A stretch of 25,790 bases of DNA from the NCBI GenBank assembly GCA_964618785.1, contig CAZUCY010000044.1:1-25790 (forward strand), read 5' to 3'. Each line of letters opens with the position of its first letter. Within the stretch, counting starts at the first letter, position 1. Shown here one piece after another: positions 7,998 to 15,166 of the stretch. Under the pieces are notes generated by a model. The model had not been told where the DNA came from, did no database searches, and was given only the letters and a program-made list of their open reading frames with translations. Origin of the DNA: FEN-1297 sp964618785 (GTDB lineage Bacteria > Bacteroidota > Ignavibacteria > Ignavibacteriales > Ignavibacteriaceae). Position numbers and translations under genes: made by a program.

Positions 7998-8600
7998 ATG
8001 GAACTATCTGAAGCTTCAAAAGGCATCCTGCTGCTTTCAGCCAGAGATTCAATTCAATCTCTATTTGGCGAGAAACAACCTCCCGTTATAGATTTCAATA
8101 ATTATCCCGAACTTACGCAGACAGGAAGGGGAGCATTTGTTACTATTACTATTAATAAACAATTAAGAGGGTGCGTAGGATACGTTACTTCCGGGATGAC
8201 TTTGTTTGACACCGTCTGCGATGCGGCAATACAAGCGGCGACGGATGACCCCCGGTTTTATCCTATAACGGAAGAAGAGGCTTTTCATTCAGAGATAGAA
8301 ATTTCTATCATTTCACCCCTGCTTGAAATTTCAGATTATAATAATATTCAAATCGGGGTTCACGGTTTGGTAATGTGGGATACCTCACCGGATTCGGATA
8401 AGGAATACTACAAAGCAATACTTCTACCGCAGGTAGCCGTTGAGAACAACTACAATATCTCTGAATTTTTAACTGCACTTTGTGAAAAGGCGGAATTACC
8501 GCCAAATACATGGCAAACCGAGCCGCTTAATATAAAAACTTTTACGGCTATTGTTTTTTCGGAAACGGGCAAGAGAAGAAAAACTTATGTACAAGGTTAG
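7998..8600 (+). CDS. amrA: AmmeMemoRadiSam system protein A (AMMECR1 domain)
   Basis: 200 residues forming one AMMECR1 domain. The hallmark LRGCVG (56-61) is followed by a region corresponding to the family's conserved core ('DPRFYPITEEE', about 87-97, and 'EIEISIISPL'). I start at ATG 7998, five bases after GAGG; a TTG three bases earlier is also open but leaves too little spacing. AMMECR1 domains form a three-part set with a Memo-like protein and a radical-SAM protein, believed to act together in an as-yet poorly defined oxidation or modification reaction. The Memo partner follows with a 14-base overlap; the radical-SAM partner is absent from the window. Identification firm, biochemical role not known to me. 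Confidence 0.9.
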   Translation: MELSEASKGILLLSARDSIQSLFGEKQPPVIDFNNYPELTQTGRGAFVTITINKQLRGCVGYVTSGMTLFDTVCDAAIQAATDDPRFYPITEEEAFHSEIEISIISPLLEISDYNNIQIGVHGLVMWDTSPDSDKEYYKAILLPQVAVENNYNISEFLTALCEKAELPPNTWQTEPLNIKTFTAIVFSETGKRRKTYVQG

Positions 8601-9408
8601 AAAACCTGCGGTTGCAGGATATTTTTATCCCTCAGATCCGGATGAACTGAAGCGCATAATAGGATCATTCCTTACCAAACCGGATTCGCCTTTAAATGCT
8701 GAAAATATTTTCGGAATAGTTTCGCCTCACGCAGGATATTTATATTCCGGCAAAACTGCCGGCTATGCTTATAATCTTATTAAAGATAAAAAAATAGAAA
8801 CAGTAGTAATTATTTCACCAAGTCATGTTGAATATTTTCCCGGTATCTCTGTTTATGACGGCGATGCTTATCAAACTCCTTTAGGTACAATGCAGTTAAA
8901 TAAAAATATGATTGAAAAACTGACCGGCGCCGATAAATTGATTTTTAAAGGAATTTTAGGACATAAAGCAGAGCATGCAATAGAAATTCAACTGCCGTTT
9001 CTGCAGGTTGTTCTAAAAGAATTTGAAATTGTGCCCATAGTTATGGGCGACCAGGGTAAACGTTTCATCACCGTGTTATCATCCGTATTGGCAGATGTTA
9101 TTGATGACAAAACTTTAATTGTTGCAAGTTCGGATTTGTCGCATTATTACTCAAAGTCTAAAGCAAATGAATTAGATTCGATTGTTGAAAGGAGAATAAT
9201 TAATTTTGAATTTGAAAAACTCAATGACGATCTTGAAAGAGGGAATTGTGAAGCCTGCGGCGGCGGGACCATTGTTGCAATGATGCAGACTGCGGAGATG
9301 TTTAATAAGAAAAGATCGGTAGTTTTACACCGCAGCGATTCCGGCGATGTATCCGGCGATAACGCCAAAGTTGTAGGTTATCTTTCTGCCGCTATTTATG
9401 GTAATTGA
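8587..9408 (+). CDS. amrB: AmmeMemoRadiSam system protein B (MEMO1 family)
   Basis: 273 residues of the Memo fold related to LigB-type nonheme iron dioxygenases. Metal- or substrate-site residues are visible: H48 (SPHAGY), H80 (SPSHVE), H126/H130 (GHKAEHAIE), D183 and H186 (SSDLSH), and C224 (CEACGGGT), positions that correspond to those conserved in human MEMO1. The start at ATG 8587 gives MYKVRKPAVAGYFYP, the family's usual N-terminus; an open TTG at 8551 would add an unlikely basic extension. It overlaps the AMMECR1 gene by 14 bases, so the two are translationally coupled. The DUF2520 gene starts directly after its stop. Confidence 0.92.
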   Translation: MYKVRKPAVAGYFYPSDPDELKRIIGSFLTKPDSPLNAENIFGIVSPHAGYLYSGKTAGYAYNLIKDKKIETVVIISPSHVEYFPGISVYDGDAYQTPLGTMQLNKNMIEKLTGADKLIFKGILGHKAEHAIEIQLPFLQVVLKEFEIVPIVMGDQGKRFITVLSSVLADVIDDKTLIVASSDLSHYYSKSKANELDSIVERRIINFEFEKLNDDLERGNCEACGGGTIVAMMQTAEMFNKKRSVVLHRSDSGDVSGDNAKVVGYLSAAIYGN

Positions 9409-10314
9409 TTGATTAAAAAGAATAAAAATGTAATTATAATAGGGGCGGGGAAAATTGCACATTCCATAGTTCCCGCGCTGCAAAAATCCGGTTATAATAT
9501 TACTGTTATAATCAGCAGAAAAATTGAATCTGCAAAATTGCTTGCGGTAAAATTTGGAACCGGGAATTACTCTGATAAGCTTACGGAAATTTATACCGGC
9601 GGTGGAATTGTCTTATTATGCGTCCCTGATAACCGGATAAAAGCAACGGCAAAGGAATTATCTAATTTAAAGCTGCGCTTTAGTAAATTTATTTTTGTTC
9701 ATCTTTCCGGTGCGTATGATATTTCCTGTCTTAATTCGCTGCAAAAGAAAAACGGTCAGACTGCGTCATTGCATATAATGCAGACATTCCCGTCCAAAAG
9801 GCGCGTTAAATTGACGGGCTGTTATGCTGCTGTTGAAACGGATAGCAAAGAGGCAGAAAAAATTTTGTTTGATCTGGCAAAGGATATTTCATTAAAACCA
9901 TTCAGACTTAAAAGCAATACAAAGGAATTTTACCATCTTGCAGGAGTATTTGCTTCCAACTTTTTAGCCGGGAATTTATTTGCCGCCGAAACAGCTTTTA
10001 ATAAAACAGGAAATATAAATACAAATTTTTTTGAAGTAATAACCCCGATTGTCTATTCAACATTAGCCAACATAAAAAAAACAGGCGCCGTAAATGCTTT
10101 ATCGGGACCTATTGAACGGGGAGATATTCAAACTATAAAAAAACATCTTGCGGTTCTGAAAAAAGACGCCGGTAAAACAAATAATAATTCCCTGCTGCTT
10201 AGTTACATTGCTCAGTCATTAAACTTGATTGAGGCTGCGGAGAAGAAGCTTGGCTGTAAAAATGACTCTCATAAAAAGATTAGAGAATTATTGAGAGAAT
10301 ATTTGAAAGACTGA
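9409..10314 (+). CDS. Rossmann-like / DUF2520 dehydrogenase-type protein
   Basis: 301 residues. An N-terminal Rossmann fold starts with VIIIGAGKIAHSI (about 8-20; GxGxxA dinucleotide motif), as in the F420/NADP-dependent oxidoreductase and pyrroline-5-carboxylate reductase group. The C-terminal half is helical and fits DUF2520, with HLAGVFASNFLAGNL (about 177-191) aligning with the HxxxxxxSN motif of 6-phosphogluconate-type dehydrogenases. Substrate unknown; members are often annotated as NADP oxidoreductase. The only usable start is TTG at 9409, immediately after the stop of the Memo gene with no ribosome binding site, which suggests coupling or reinitiation. Its stop is directly followed by an in-frame transposase remnant. 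Confidence 0.85.
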   Translation: MIKKNKNVIIIGAGKIAHSIVPALQKSGYNITVIISRKIESAKLLAVKFGTGNYSDKLTEIYTGGGIVLLCVPDNRIKATAKELSNLKLRFSKFIFVHLSGAYDISCLNSLQKKNGQTASLHIMQTFPSKRRVKLTGCYAAVETDSKEAEKILFDLAKDISLKPFRLKSNTKEFYHLAGVFASNFLAGNLFAAETAFNKTGNINTNFFEVITPIVYSTLANIKKTGAVNALSGPIERGDIQTIKKHLAVLKKDAGKTNNNSLLLSYIAQSLNLIEAAEKKLGCKNDSHKKIRELLREYLKD

Positions 10315-10476
10315 CTAACGGTTTTTCAAAGAAAATAGAAAATCATGTTATAGCATTACATTGTATGTATTATAACTTCGTTCGTATTCACAAAACTTTA
10401 AGAGTAACCCCGGCAATAGAAGCCGGATTGACTAAAAAATGAAGGTCAATTGAAGATTTAGCAAGACTATTATGAA
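10315..10476 (+). pseudogene. C-terminal remnant of an IS1-like DDE transposase
   Basis: In the frame of the preceding gene and just past its stop, translation gives NGFSKKIENHV (about 10317-10349) and then MYYNFVRIHKTLRVTPAIEAG (10365-10427), the typical C-terminal end of IS1-type transposases annotated in many uncultured bacteria. A TGA at 10440-10442 sits where the family usually has Trp, followed by SIEDLARLL and a terminal TGA at 10474-10476. Only about 50 codons remain; the catalytic part and terminal repeats are absent. It marks an old insertion or deletion scar between the DUF2520 gene and the NYN gene. Confidence 0.7.
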
Positions 10477-10527
10477 AGGTTTATGTAAATCCTTATATTT
10501 GAACCAATTAATAACAATAATTTAATA

Positions 10528-11046
10528 TTGATTGATTATTTCTTGTCAAATTTTGCATTTATAGATGGACAGAATTTATATAAAAGTATTCAAGAATTAG
10601 GATGGAATATTGATCTTAGAAAATTTAGAATTCATTTAAAAGAAAGTTATAAAGTAAGCACCGCTTATTATTTTATAGGTTATCTCGATACAAATATTAA
10701 TTTTTATGAAATGCTTGAAAGGTTTGGTTATACTTTAGTTTATAAAGAAGTAATGCCATTAAAGGATGGCACTATAAAAGGAAATGTGGATTCCGAATTG
10801 GTTCTTAAAGCAATGATAGATTTTAACAAATATCAAAAAGCAATTATTGTTTCGGGAGACGGGGATTATGCCTGTTTAGTTAAATACTTAGAAGCAAACA
10901 ATAAATTAAAAATGGTAATTGCCCTAACTATTGAATTCTCATCTGTTTTATTACGTAGGGCATGCAAGGGTCGTTTTACTTACCTAAATGAATCTAAGGA
11001 GAAATTAGAAAGAATAAAAAAAGAGGCAGAACCCCGCAACGACTAA
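10528..11046 (+). CDS. NYN-domain (LabA/DUF88-like) putative RNase with structured 3' end
   Basis: 172 residues of the NYN (PIN-like) domain, the fold of LabA/DUF88 proteins and of RNases such as MARF1. Acidic metal-site residues are visible: D13 in FIDGQNLY, D88 in GNVDSELVLKAM, D111 and D113 in SGDGDYACLV. Its best-supported role is metal-dependent RNA cleavage, not shown for this member. Start is uncertain: TTG 10528 or TTG 10543 (giving SNFAFIDGQNLY, a common beginning); neither has a ribosome binding site. The last codons, EAEPRND and the stop, are encoded inside a nested hairpin at 11023-11066. It stands alone, after a transposase scar and before a spacer, and is AT-richer than its neighbours, in keeping with an independently moving unit. 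Confidence 0.85.
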   Translation: MIDYFLSNFAFIDGQNLYKSIQELGWNIDLRKFRIHLKESYKVSTAYYFIGYLDTNINFYEMLERFGYTLVYKEVMPLKDGTIKGNVDSELVLKAMIDFNKYQKAIIVSGDGDYACLVKYLEANNKLKMVIALTIEFSSVLLRRACKGRFTYLNESKEKLERIKKEAEPRND

Positions 11047-11066
11047 CCGTTACAAATTCCTGCCTC
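11023..11066 (+). ncRNA. Nested hairpin spanning the NYN gene stop codon
   Basis: Outer stem GAGGCAG (11023-11029) with CTGCCTC (11060-11066), extended by AA-TT around one bulged C. Inner stem AACG (11038-11041) with CGTT (11048-11051), loop ACTAAC that contains the TAA stop, preceded by an unpaired CCCC. No T-run follows, so it is not a standard Rho-independent terminator. I infer a functional RNA element, possibly a recognition site for the NYN protein; this is not proven. Confidence 0.45.
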
Positions 11067-11374
11067 GTCATAATTTCCATACTTAATATAATTAGATTTT
11101 GTTTGTTTGTCAATAAAAAGTGTTACCTAAATCAAACCATTTTACACTTTATTATTAGACACTTATATTATCGAAATAGCTTAATATTAGTTGAGGGTAT
11201 AAAAACAGCTAAAAATGAGCATTTTTAGGAAATTTGATTGAAACGGCGCTAAGAGAAAAATTAAATTTCAGCCTTTTTATTTTCTGTCTGTTTTTCCTTC
11301 CCTGATTTATAGAACCAACAATCTCAAATATTCATTCGTTTTTACTATATTTATGTTTATTTTTTATAAAAATC
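11067..11374. other. Spacer between the NYN gene and glyS
   Basis: 308 AT-rich bases with no gene. They hold the 20-base palindrome at 11209-11228 and an AT-rich tract (11341-11370) that may contain the glyS promoter; no clear -33/-7 pair could be picked. Confidence 0.6.
11209..11228. promoter_or_regulatory. 20-base palindrome upstream of glyS
   Basis: CTAAAAATG and CATTTTTAG separated by AG form a perfect 9-2-9 inverted repeat. The two-base centre suits a DNA-binding dimer better than an RNA hairpin. It lies 147 bases before the annotated glyS start. Operator function is inference. Confidence 0.4.
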
Positions 11375-12880
11375 TTGCAGGAGCCGGTCATCGATAAACA
11401 GAAAAATAATCCAAATGATATAATTGATAAAATTGTTTCCTTAGCAAAAAGGAGAGGGTTTGTATTTCAGTCAAGTGAAATTTACGGCGGCTTAAACGGA
11501 TGCTGGGACTATGGTCCTCTCGGCGTTGAGCTTTTAAAGAATGTAAAAGAAGAATGGTGGAAGTTCATGACTTACCGCGAAAACATAGAGGGTTTAGACG
11601 CCTCCATTCTTATGCACCCGAAAGTATGGGAAGCTTCCGGACATGTGGAAAATTTTACCGACCCGATGGTAGACTGTAAACAATGTAAAGCCCGGTTCAG
11701 GGTTGATGTGCTTAGCGACTCTATAAATGAAAAGAAAAAAGAGAAAGCTCTTAATACGCTTCTTGATAAAATAAAAAACGATCCCGTCCTCTCTGAAAAA
11801 TATCAAATTCTTTCCGGGAAAGCAGAGGATCTTTTTTCTGCCTTATTGGAAAGCCCTGATTTCAGCAAGCTCCTGCTGGATGAAATTAACTGCCCTCAAT
11901 GCGGAAACAAAAACGCTTTTACTTCTGCGCGCCAGTTTAATTTAATGTTTAAAACTTTTATCGGTCCCCTTGAAGATTCAAGTGCCGTAGTGTATTTAAG
12001 ACCTGAAACCGCACAGGGAATTTATGTTAATTTCCTAAACGTTCAGGGCGCTTCAAGACAAAAACTTCCCTTCGGTATAGCACAGATTGGCAAGGCTTTT
12101 AGAAATGAAATTAATACAAAGAATTTCCTTTTCAGAACACGCGAATTTGAACAGATGGAAATGCAGTTTTTTGTTAAACCAGGTGAAGATAAGAAATGGT
12201 ATGAGTACTGGAAAAGCGAACGCCTGCAATGGTTCTATTCACTCGGGATGACAAACGGTAAACTAAGATTCCACGATCACCCGGCTAACAAACTTGCCCA
12301 CTATGCCAAAGAAGCTGCAGATATAGAATACGAATTCCCTTTCGGATGGGGAGAAATTGAAGGGATTCATAACAGGACAAATTTTGATTTAACAAGACAT
12401 GAGCAATTCTCCGGCAAATCTTTAAAATATTTTGATGAAGAATCTAAAGAAAAATATATCCCTTTTATTATTGAAACTTCCGCTGGCGCAAGCAGGTCAT
12501 TCATGGCTTTCTTTGTTGATGCTTACTATGAAGAAGAAGTAAAAGGAGAAATGCGGTCGGTATTAAGATTTCACCCGCGGCTGGCGCCGGTAAAGGCTGC
12601 TATATTTCCTCTTGTTAATAAGGACGGTATGCCTGAAACAGCTCAAAGGATTGAACAGGACTTAAGAAAAAATCTAAAAGTATTTTATGATGATAAAGGA
12701 GCCGTTGGAAGAAGGTACCGGCGCCAGGATGAAGCCGGGACGCCTTTCTGTATTACGATTGATACGCAAACGCTTGCAGACCAATCCGTAACAATAAGAG
12801 AGCGCGATTCTATGGAACAAATAAGAGTTCCTTCGGATAAAATTCTTGGTTATCTTCTTGAAAAATTGGCAAAGAATTAA
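11375..12880 (+). CDS. glyS: Glycine--tRNA ligase, dimeric (eukaryotic/archaeal-type) class II
   Basis: Charges tRNA-Gly. About 500 residues, the single-chain alpha2 form and not the bacterial alpha2beta2 form. Motifs: RRGFVFQSSEIYGGL (about 26-40), WDYGPLG, a CxxC...CxxC zinc-type pair (CKQC about 101-104; CPQC about 173-176), class II motif 2 around FRNEINTKNFLFRTREFEQME, motif 3 around SAGASRSFMAF, and a C-terminal anticodon-binding domain ending after TIDTQTLADQSVTIRERDSM. The longest start is TTG 11375, which has no ribosome binding site upstream. AGGAG at 11379-11383 points six bases on to an in-frame ATC (11390), giving the more usual N-terminus MDKQKNNP. It is followed after 22 bases by a secreted TPR-like protein. 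Confidence 0.95.
   Translation: MQEPVIDKQKNNPNDIIDKIVSLAKRRGFVFQSSEIYGGLNGCWDYGPLGVELLKNVKEEWWKFMTYRENIEGLDASILMHPKVWEASGHVENFTDPMVDCKQCKARFRVDVLSDSINEKKKEKALNTLLDKIKNDPVLSEKYQILSGKAEDLFSALLESPDFSKLLLDEINCPQCGNKNAFTSARQFNLMFKTFIGPLEDSSAVVYLRPETAQGIYVNFLNVQGASRQKLPFGIAQIGKAFRNEINTKNFLFRTREFEQMEMQFFVKPGEDKKWYEYWKSERLQWFYSLGMTNGKLRFHDHPANKLAHYAKEAADIEYEFPFGWGEIEGIHNRTNFDLTRHEQFSGKSLKYFDEESKEKYIPFIIETSAGASRSFMAFFVDAYYEEEVKGEMRSVLRFHPRLAPVKAAIFPLVNKDGMPETAQRIEQDLRKNLKVFYDDKGAVGRRYRRQDEAGTPFCITIDTQTLADQSVTIRERDSMEQIRVPSDKILGYLLEKLAKN
11379..11392 (+). promoter_or_regulatory. Ribosome binding site suggesting an ATC start for glyS
   Basis: AGGAG (11379-11383), a six-base spacer, then in-frame ATC (11390-11392). 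If real, the TTG at 11375 is not the start. ATC/ATT starts are rare (infC is the known ATT case), so a sequencing difference or use of TTG 11375 remains possible. Confidence 0.35.
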
Positions 12881-12902
12881 CGTCTATATAAGTTGAAACG
12901 TT

Positions 12903-14066
12903 GTGAAAAAACTTATTGTTTTTATATTACTCTTTATCCCCATTTCATTCGCATTTGCTCAGTCCTTAAATTTTTATAATAAACAGCCGGGTTTCGATTC
13001 TACAATCTCCCGCGGTATAAAACAAATATACGATATTGATTTTGCCGGGGCTGAAATAACTTTTAAGGGTTTAATTGCCGACTATCCCGCAAAGCCGCAG
13101 GGAAGATTTTTCCTTGCAATGATAGATTGGTGGAAAATTTTGATGGACCCGGATAATGAAGCATACGATGATATGTTTTTTCAAAAACTTGAGGATGTGA
13201 TTTACCAGTGCGATGAGATTCTTGAGAAAGACCCCAATAATGTTGATGCGCTCTTTTTTAAAGGGGGTTCGATCGGCTTCAGGGGAAGGCTTAGAGCTTT
13301 CAGGGACAGCTGGATTAAAGCCGCTGATGACGGAAGGATTGCCCTGCCTATTGTTGAACACGCTTATAAATTAAATCCTAAAAATATCGATGTGCAGCTT
13401 GGCTTTGGTATTTATGATTATTATGCAGCTGTTATACCCGGCCAGTTCCCGCTCGTTAAACCCCTGATGATCTTTTTCCCTCCCGGCGACAGAAAGAAAG
13501 GAATTGAAGAATTAACCAATGTAGCTTTACACGGCAAATATGCTAAATATGAATCACGCTATTTTTTAATGACTCTTTATTTCAGTTATGACGATAATCC
13601 GTTCAAAGCAGAGGAATGGGCTAAAATGCTGACCGGCGACTTCCCTGATAACCCGGTTTTTGAAAGATGGCGCGGAAGAATTGCCGCTAAAAGCGGCGAT
13701 TATTTTGATGCAAATGAAATTTTTAAAGACGTTTTAAATAAAGCCGATAAAAATTTTTACGGGTATAATAATTATAATGTAAAAAGAGAAGCGGTATATT
13801 ACAGAGCTTACCAGCTAAGGTTGTCTAATAAACCGGATTCAGCGAAAATATTTTTTGAAATGTGCGCTAAATATTCTCAGCAAATAGATAAGGGTGAAGC
13901 TTCGGGATTTCAAATAAATTCTTACTTATATCTCGGAATGATAGCAGACGAACTTGGCAGCAGAAATGAAGCCGTAGCATACTATAAAAAGCTTCTTGAT
14001 CTTAAAGAATACAATAATTCGCATTCGTTAGCGGCAGGATATCTGAAAACCCCGTATCATAAATAA
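12903..14066 (+). CDS. Secreted TPR-like protein of unknown function
   Basis: 387 residues with a clear signal peptide (1-19, cleavage after FAFA before QSLN). The mature part is helical and looks like degenerate tetratricopeptide repeats: 'AKPQGRFFLAMIDWW' (about 59-73), 'NNVDALFFKGG' (about 112-122), a conserved-looking centre FGIYDYYAAVIPGQFPL (about 168-184), 'YESRYFLMTLYFSYDDNPFKAEEWA', and a last repeat 'YLYLGMIADELGSRNEAVAYYKKLL'. It probably acts as a periplasmic or outer-membrane scaffold. Start GTG 12903 has no strong ribosome binding site. It sits 22 bases after glyS and converges with the PorQ-like gene, their ends being 22 bases apart. No enzymatic motif seen. Confidence 0.85.
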   Translation: MKKLIVFILLFIPISFAFAQSLNFYNKQPGFDSTISRGIKQIYDIDFAGAEITFKGLIADYPAKPQGRFFLAMIDWWKILMDPDNEAYDDMFFQKLEDVIYQCDEILEKDPNNVDALFFKGGSIGFRGRLRAFRDSWIKAADDGRIALPIVEHAYKLNPKNIDVQLGFGIYDYYAAVIPGQFPLVKPLMIFFPPGDRKKGIEELTNVALHGKYAKYESRYFLMTLYFSYDDNPFKAEEWAKMLTGDFPDNPVFERWRGRIAAKSGDYFDANEIFKDVLNKADKNFYGYNNYNVKREAVYYRAYQLRLSNKPDSAKIFFEMCAKYSQQIDKGEASGFQINSYLYLGMIADELGSRNEAVAYYKKLLDLKEYNNSHSLAAGYLKTPYHK

Positions 14067-14088
14067 ATTTTTACTTAGCAATTTAAAG

Positions 14089-15057
14089 TTATAATGTTGT
14101 AGTAACTCCAATCCTGTGGAGGGCTCCAATCTGCCCAAGTGAAGAGTAGCCGTAATCAAATGTATAACCGGAAATAAGCGCGCCTAAACCCAGGCTGATA
14201 CCTGCCAATCCGGCAGACTGCCCGATTGCCAAATCATTCCTGTTCTGGTTATCATATCCAAAACGCAGACGGATTACCTTGCTCAGAAAGAATTCAGCGC
14301 CTAAACTAAAGTTATTTAACCTTTGAACAAAGCTTACATCCTGCTCATATAAATCATGAAAATCCAGTGAAACCCTTATCGGAATGTGTTCCATTTTTTT
14401 TGATACACCCAGAGCCACATCAACCGGAAGATTTTCTTTGGTAGAATAATATGATTTCAACTGCGTCCCCGCATTCAAAATTGAAAAGCCTATATCGATA
14501 AGATTTGCAGGAATTTGATAGTGCAAGCCCAAATCCATCGCTATCCCGCTTGATGCCCTGCCTGCAATTGAAGAGTAAATTAATTCAAGACTTGCTCCAT
14601 AGGAAATGTTTTCATCAAGCAAATTTGAATAACCTAAAAGAATTGCGCCTTCACCGGCTGAATAATCGCCTGTAAGATTGCCGAATTCATCTGCGCCGGT
14701 AAAAGTGCCGTAATTTGCATACCTTATTGCTGCGCCGAATCTGCCAATGTTGTTTATTTCCGTTGAATATGAAAAACTTGCAAAATTAATATCAAGAAGA
14801 TATTTTACAAAAGAAAATGATACGGATGTGTTGTTTAAAAACTCCATCCCCGCAGGGTTATAAAAAATTACATCCGGGTCATCGTTATTGGAAACAAAAC
14901 TCCCCCCGAGCGAAGCCGCTCTTGGACTCATATCTAATTGTAAAAACTGGAATGTACTTTCCTGGCAAAAAGCGTTACTAATAAAAATAAATAAAAAAAA
15001 TAAAGTAAAAAGGGCTGATGATATTTTCTGCATAAATTTCCCAAAGTTCTTGCTCAT
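14089..15057 (-). CDS. porQ: PorQ-like outer-membrane protein of the type IX secretion system
   Basis: 322 residues. A signal peptide follows a short N-terminal extension (Met9 begins MQKISSALFTLFFLF; cleavage near FC-QES). The mature start FQFLQLDMSPRAASLGG, then DPDVIFYNPAGMEF, match the PorV/PorQ family of FadL-like barrels. VKYLLDINFASFSYSTEI, NYGTFTGADEFG and SSGIAMDLGLHY match my memory of PorQ in particular. PorQ is required in Bacteroidota type IX secretion at the outer membrane; no other T9SS gene lies in this window. Alternating hydrophobic strands run to the terminal TTTL. Start may be 15057 or Met9 (GGGAA precedes it). The DUF6588-like gene lies 109 bases upstream on the same strand. 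Confidence 0.82.
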   Translation of the reverse strand: MSKNFGKFMQKISSALFTLFFLFIFISNAFCQESTFQFLQLDMSPRAASLGGSFVSNNDDPDVIFYNPAGMEFLNNTSVSFSFVKYLLDINFASFSYSTEINNIGRFGAAIRYANYGTFTGADEFGNLTGDYSAGEGAILLGYSNLLDENISYGASLELIYSSIAGRASSGIAMDLGLHYQIPANLIDIGFSILNAGTQLKSYYSTKENLPVDVALGVSKKMEHIPIRVSLDFHDLYEQDVSFVQRLNNFSLGAEFFLSKVIRLRFGYDNQNRNDLAIGQSAGLAGISLGLGALISGYTFDYGYSSLGQIGALHRIGVTTTL

Positions 15058-15166
15058 ATTTAATAAGATTATGAAAGAATGGCAAGGGCAAATAAAATGG
15101 AAATTTATCTGAGCCGGCTCCTCTCATCCAGGTCTCTGCAAACCTGCCAAATCTGATAACGCCGGA

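Noticed and set aside
15058..15166. A tRNA or small RNA between the two barrel genes
   Set aside because: No cloverleaf arms or T-loop motif were found; the stretch is only 109 bases and looks like plain spacer.
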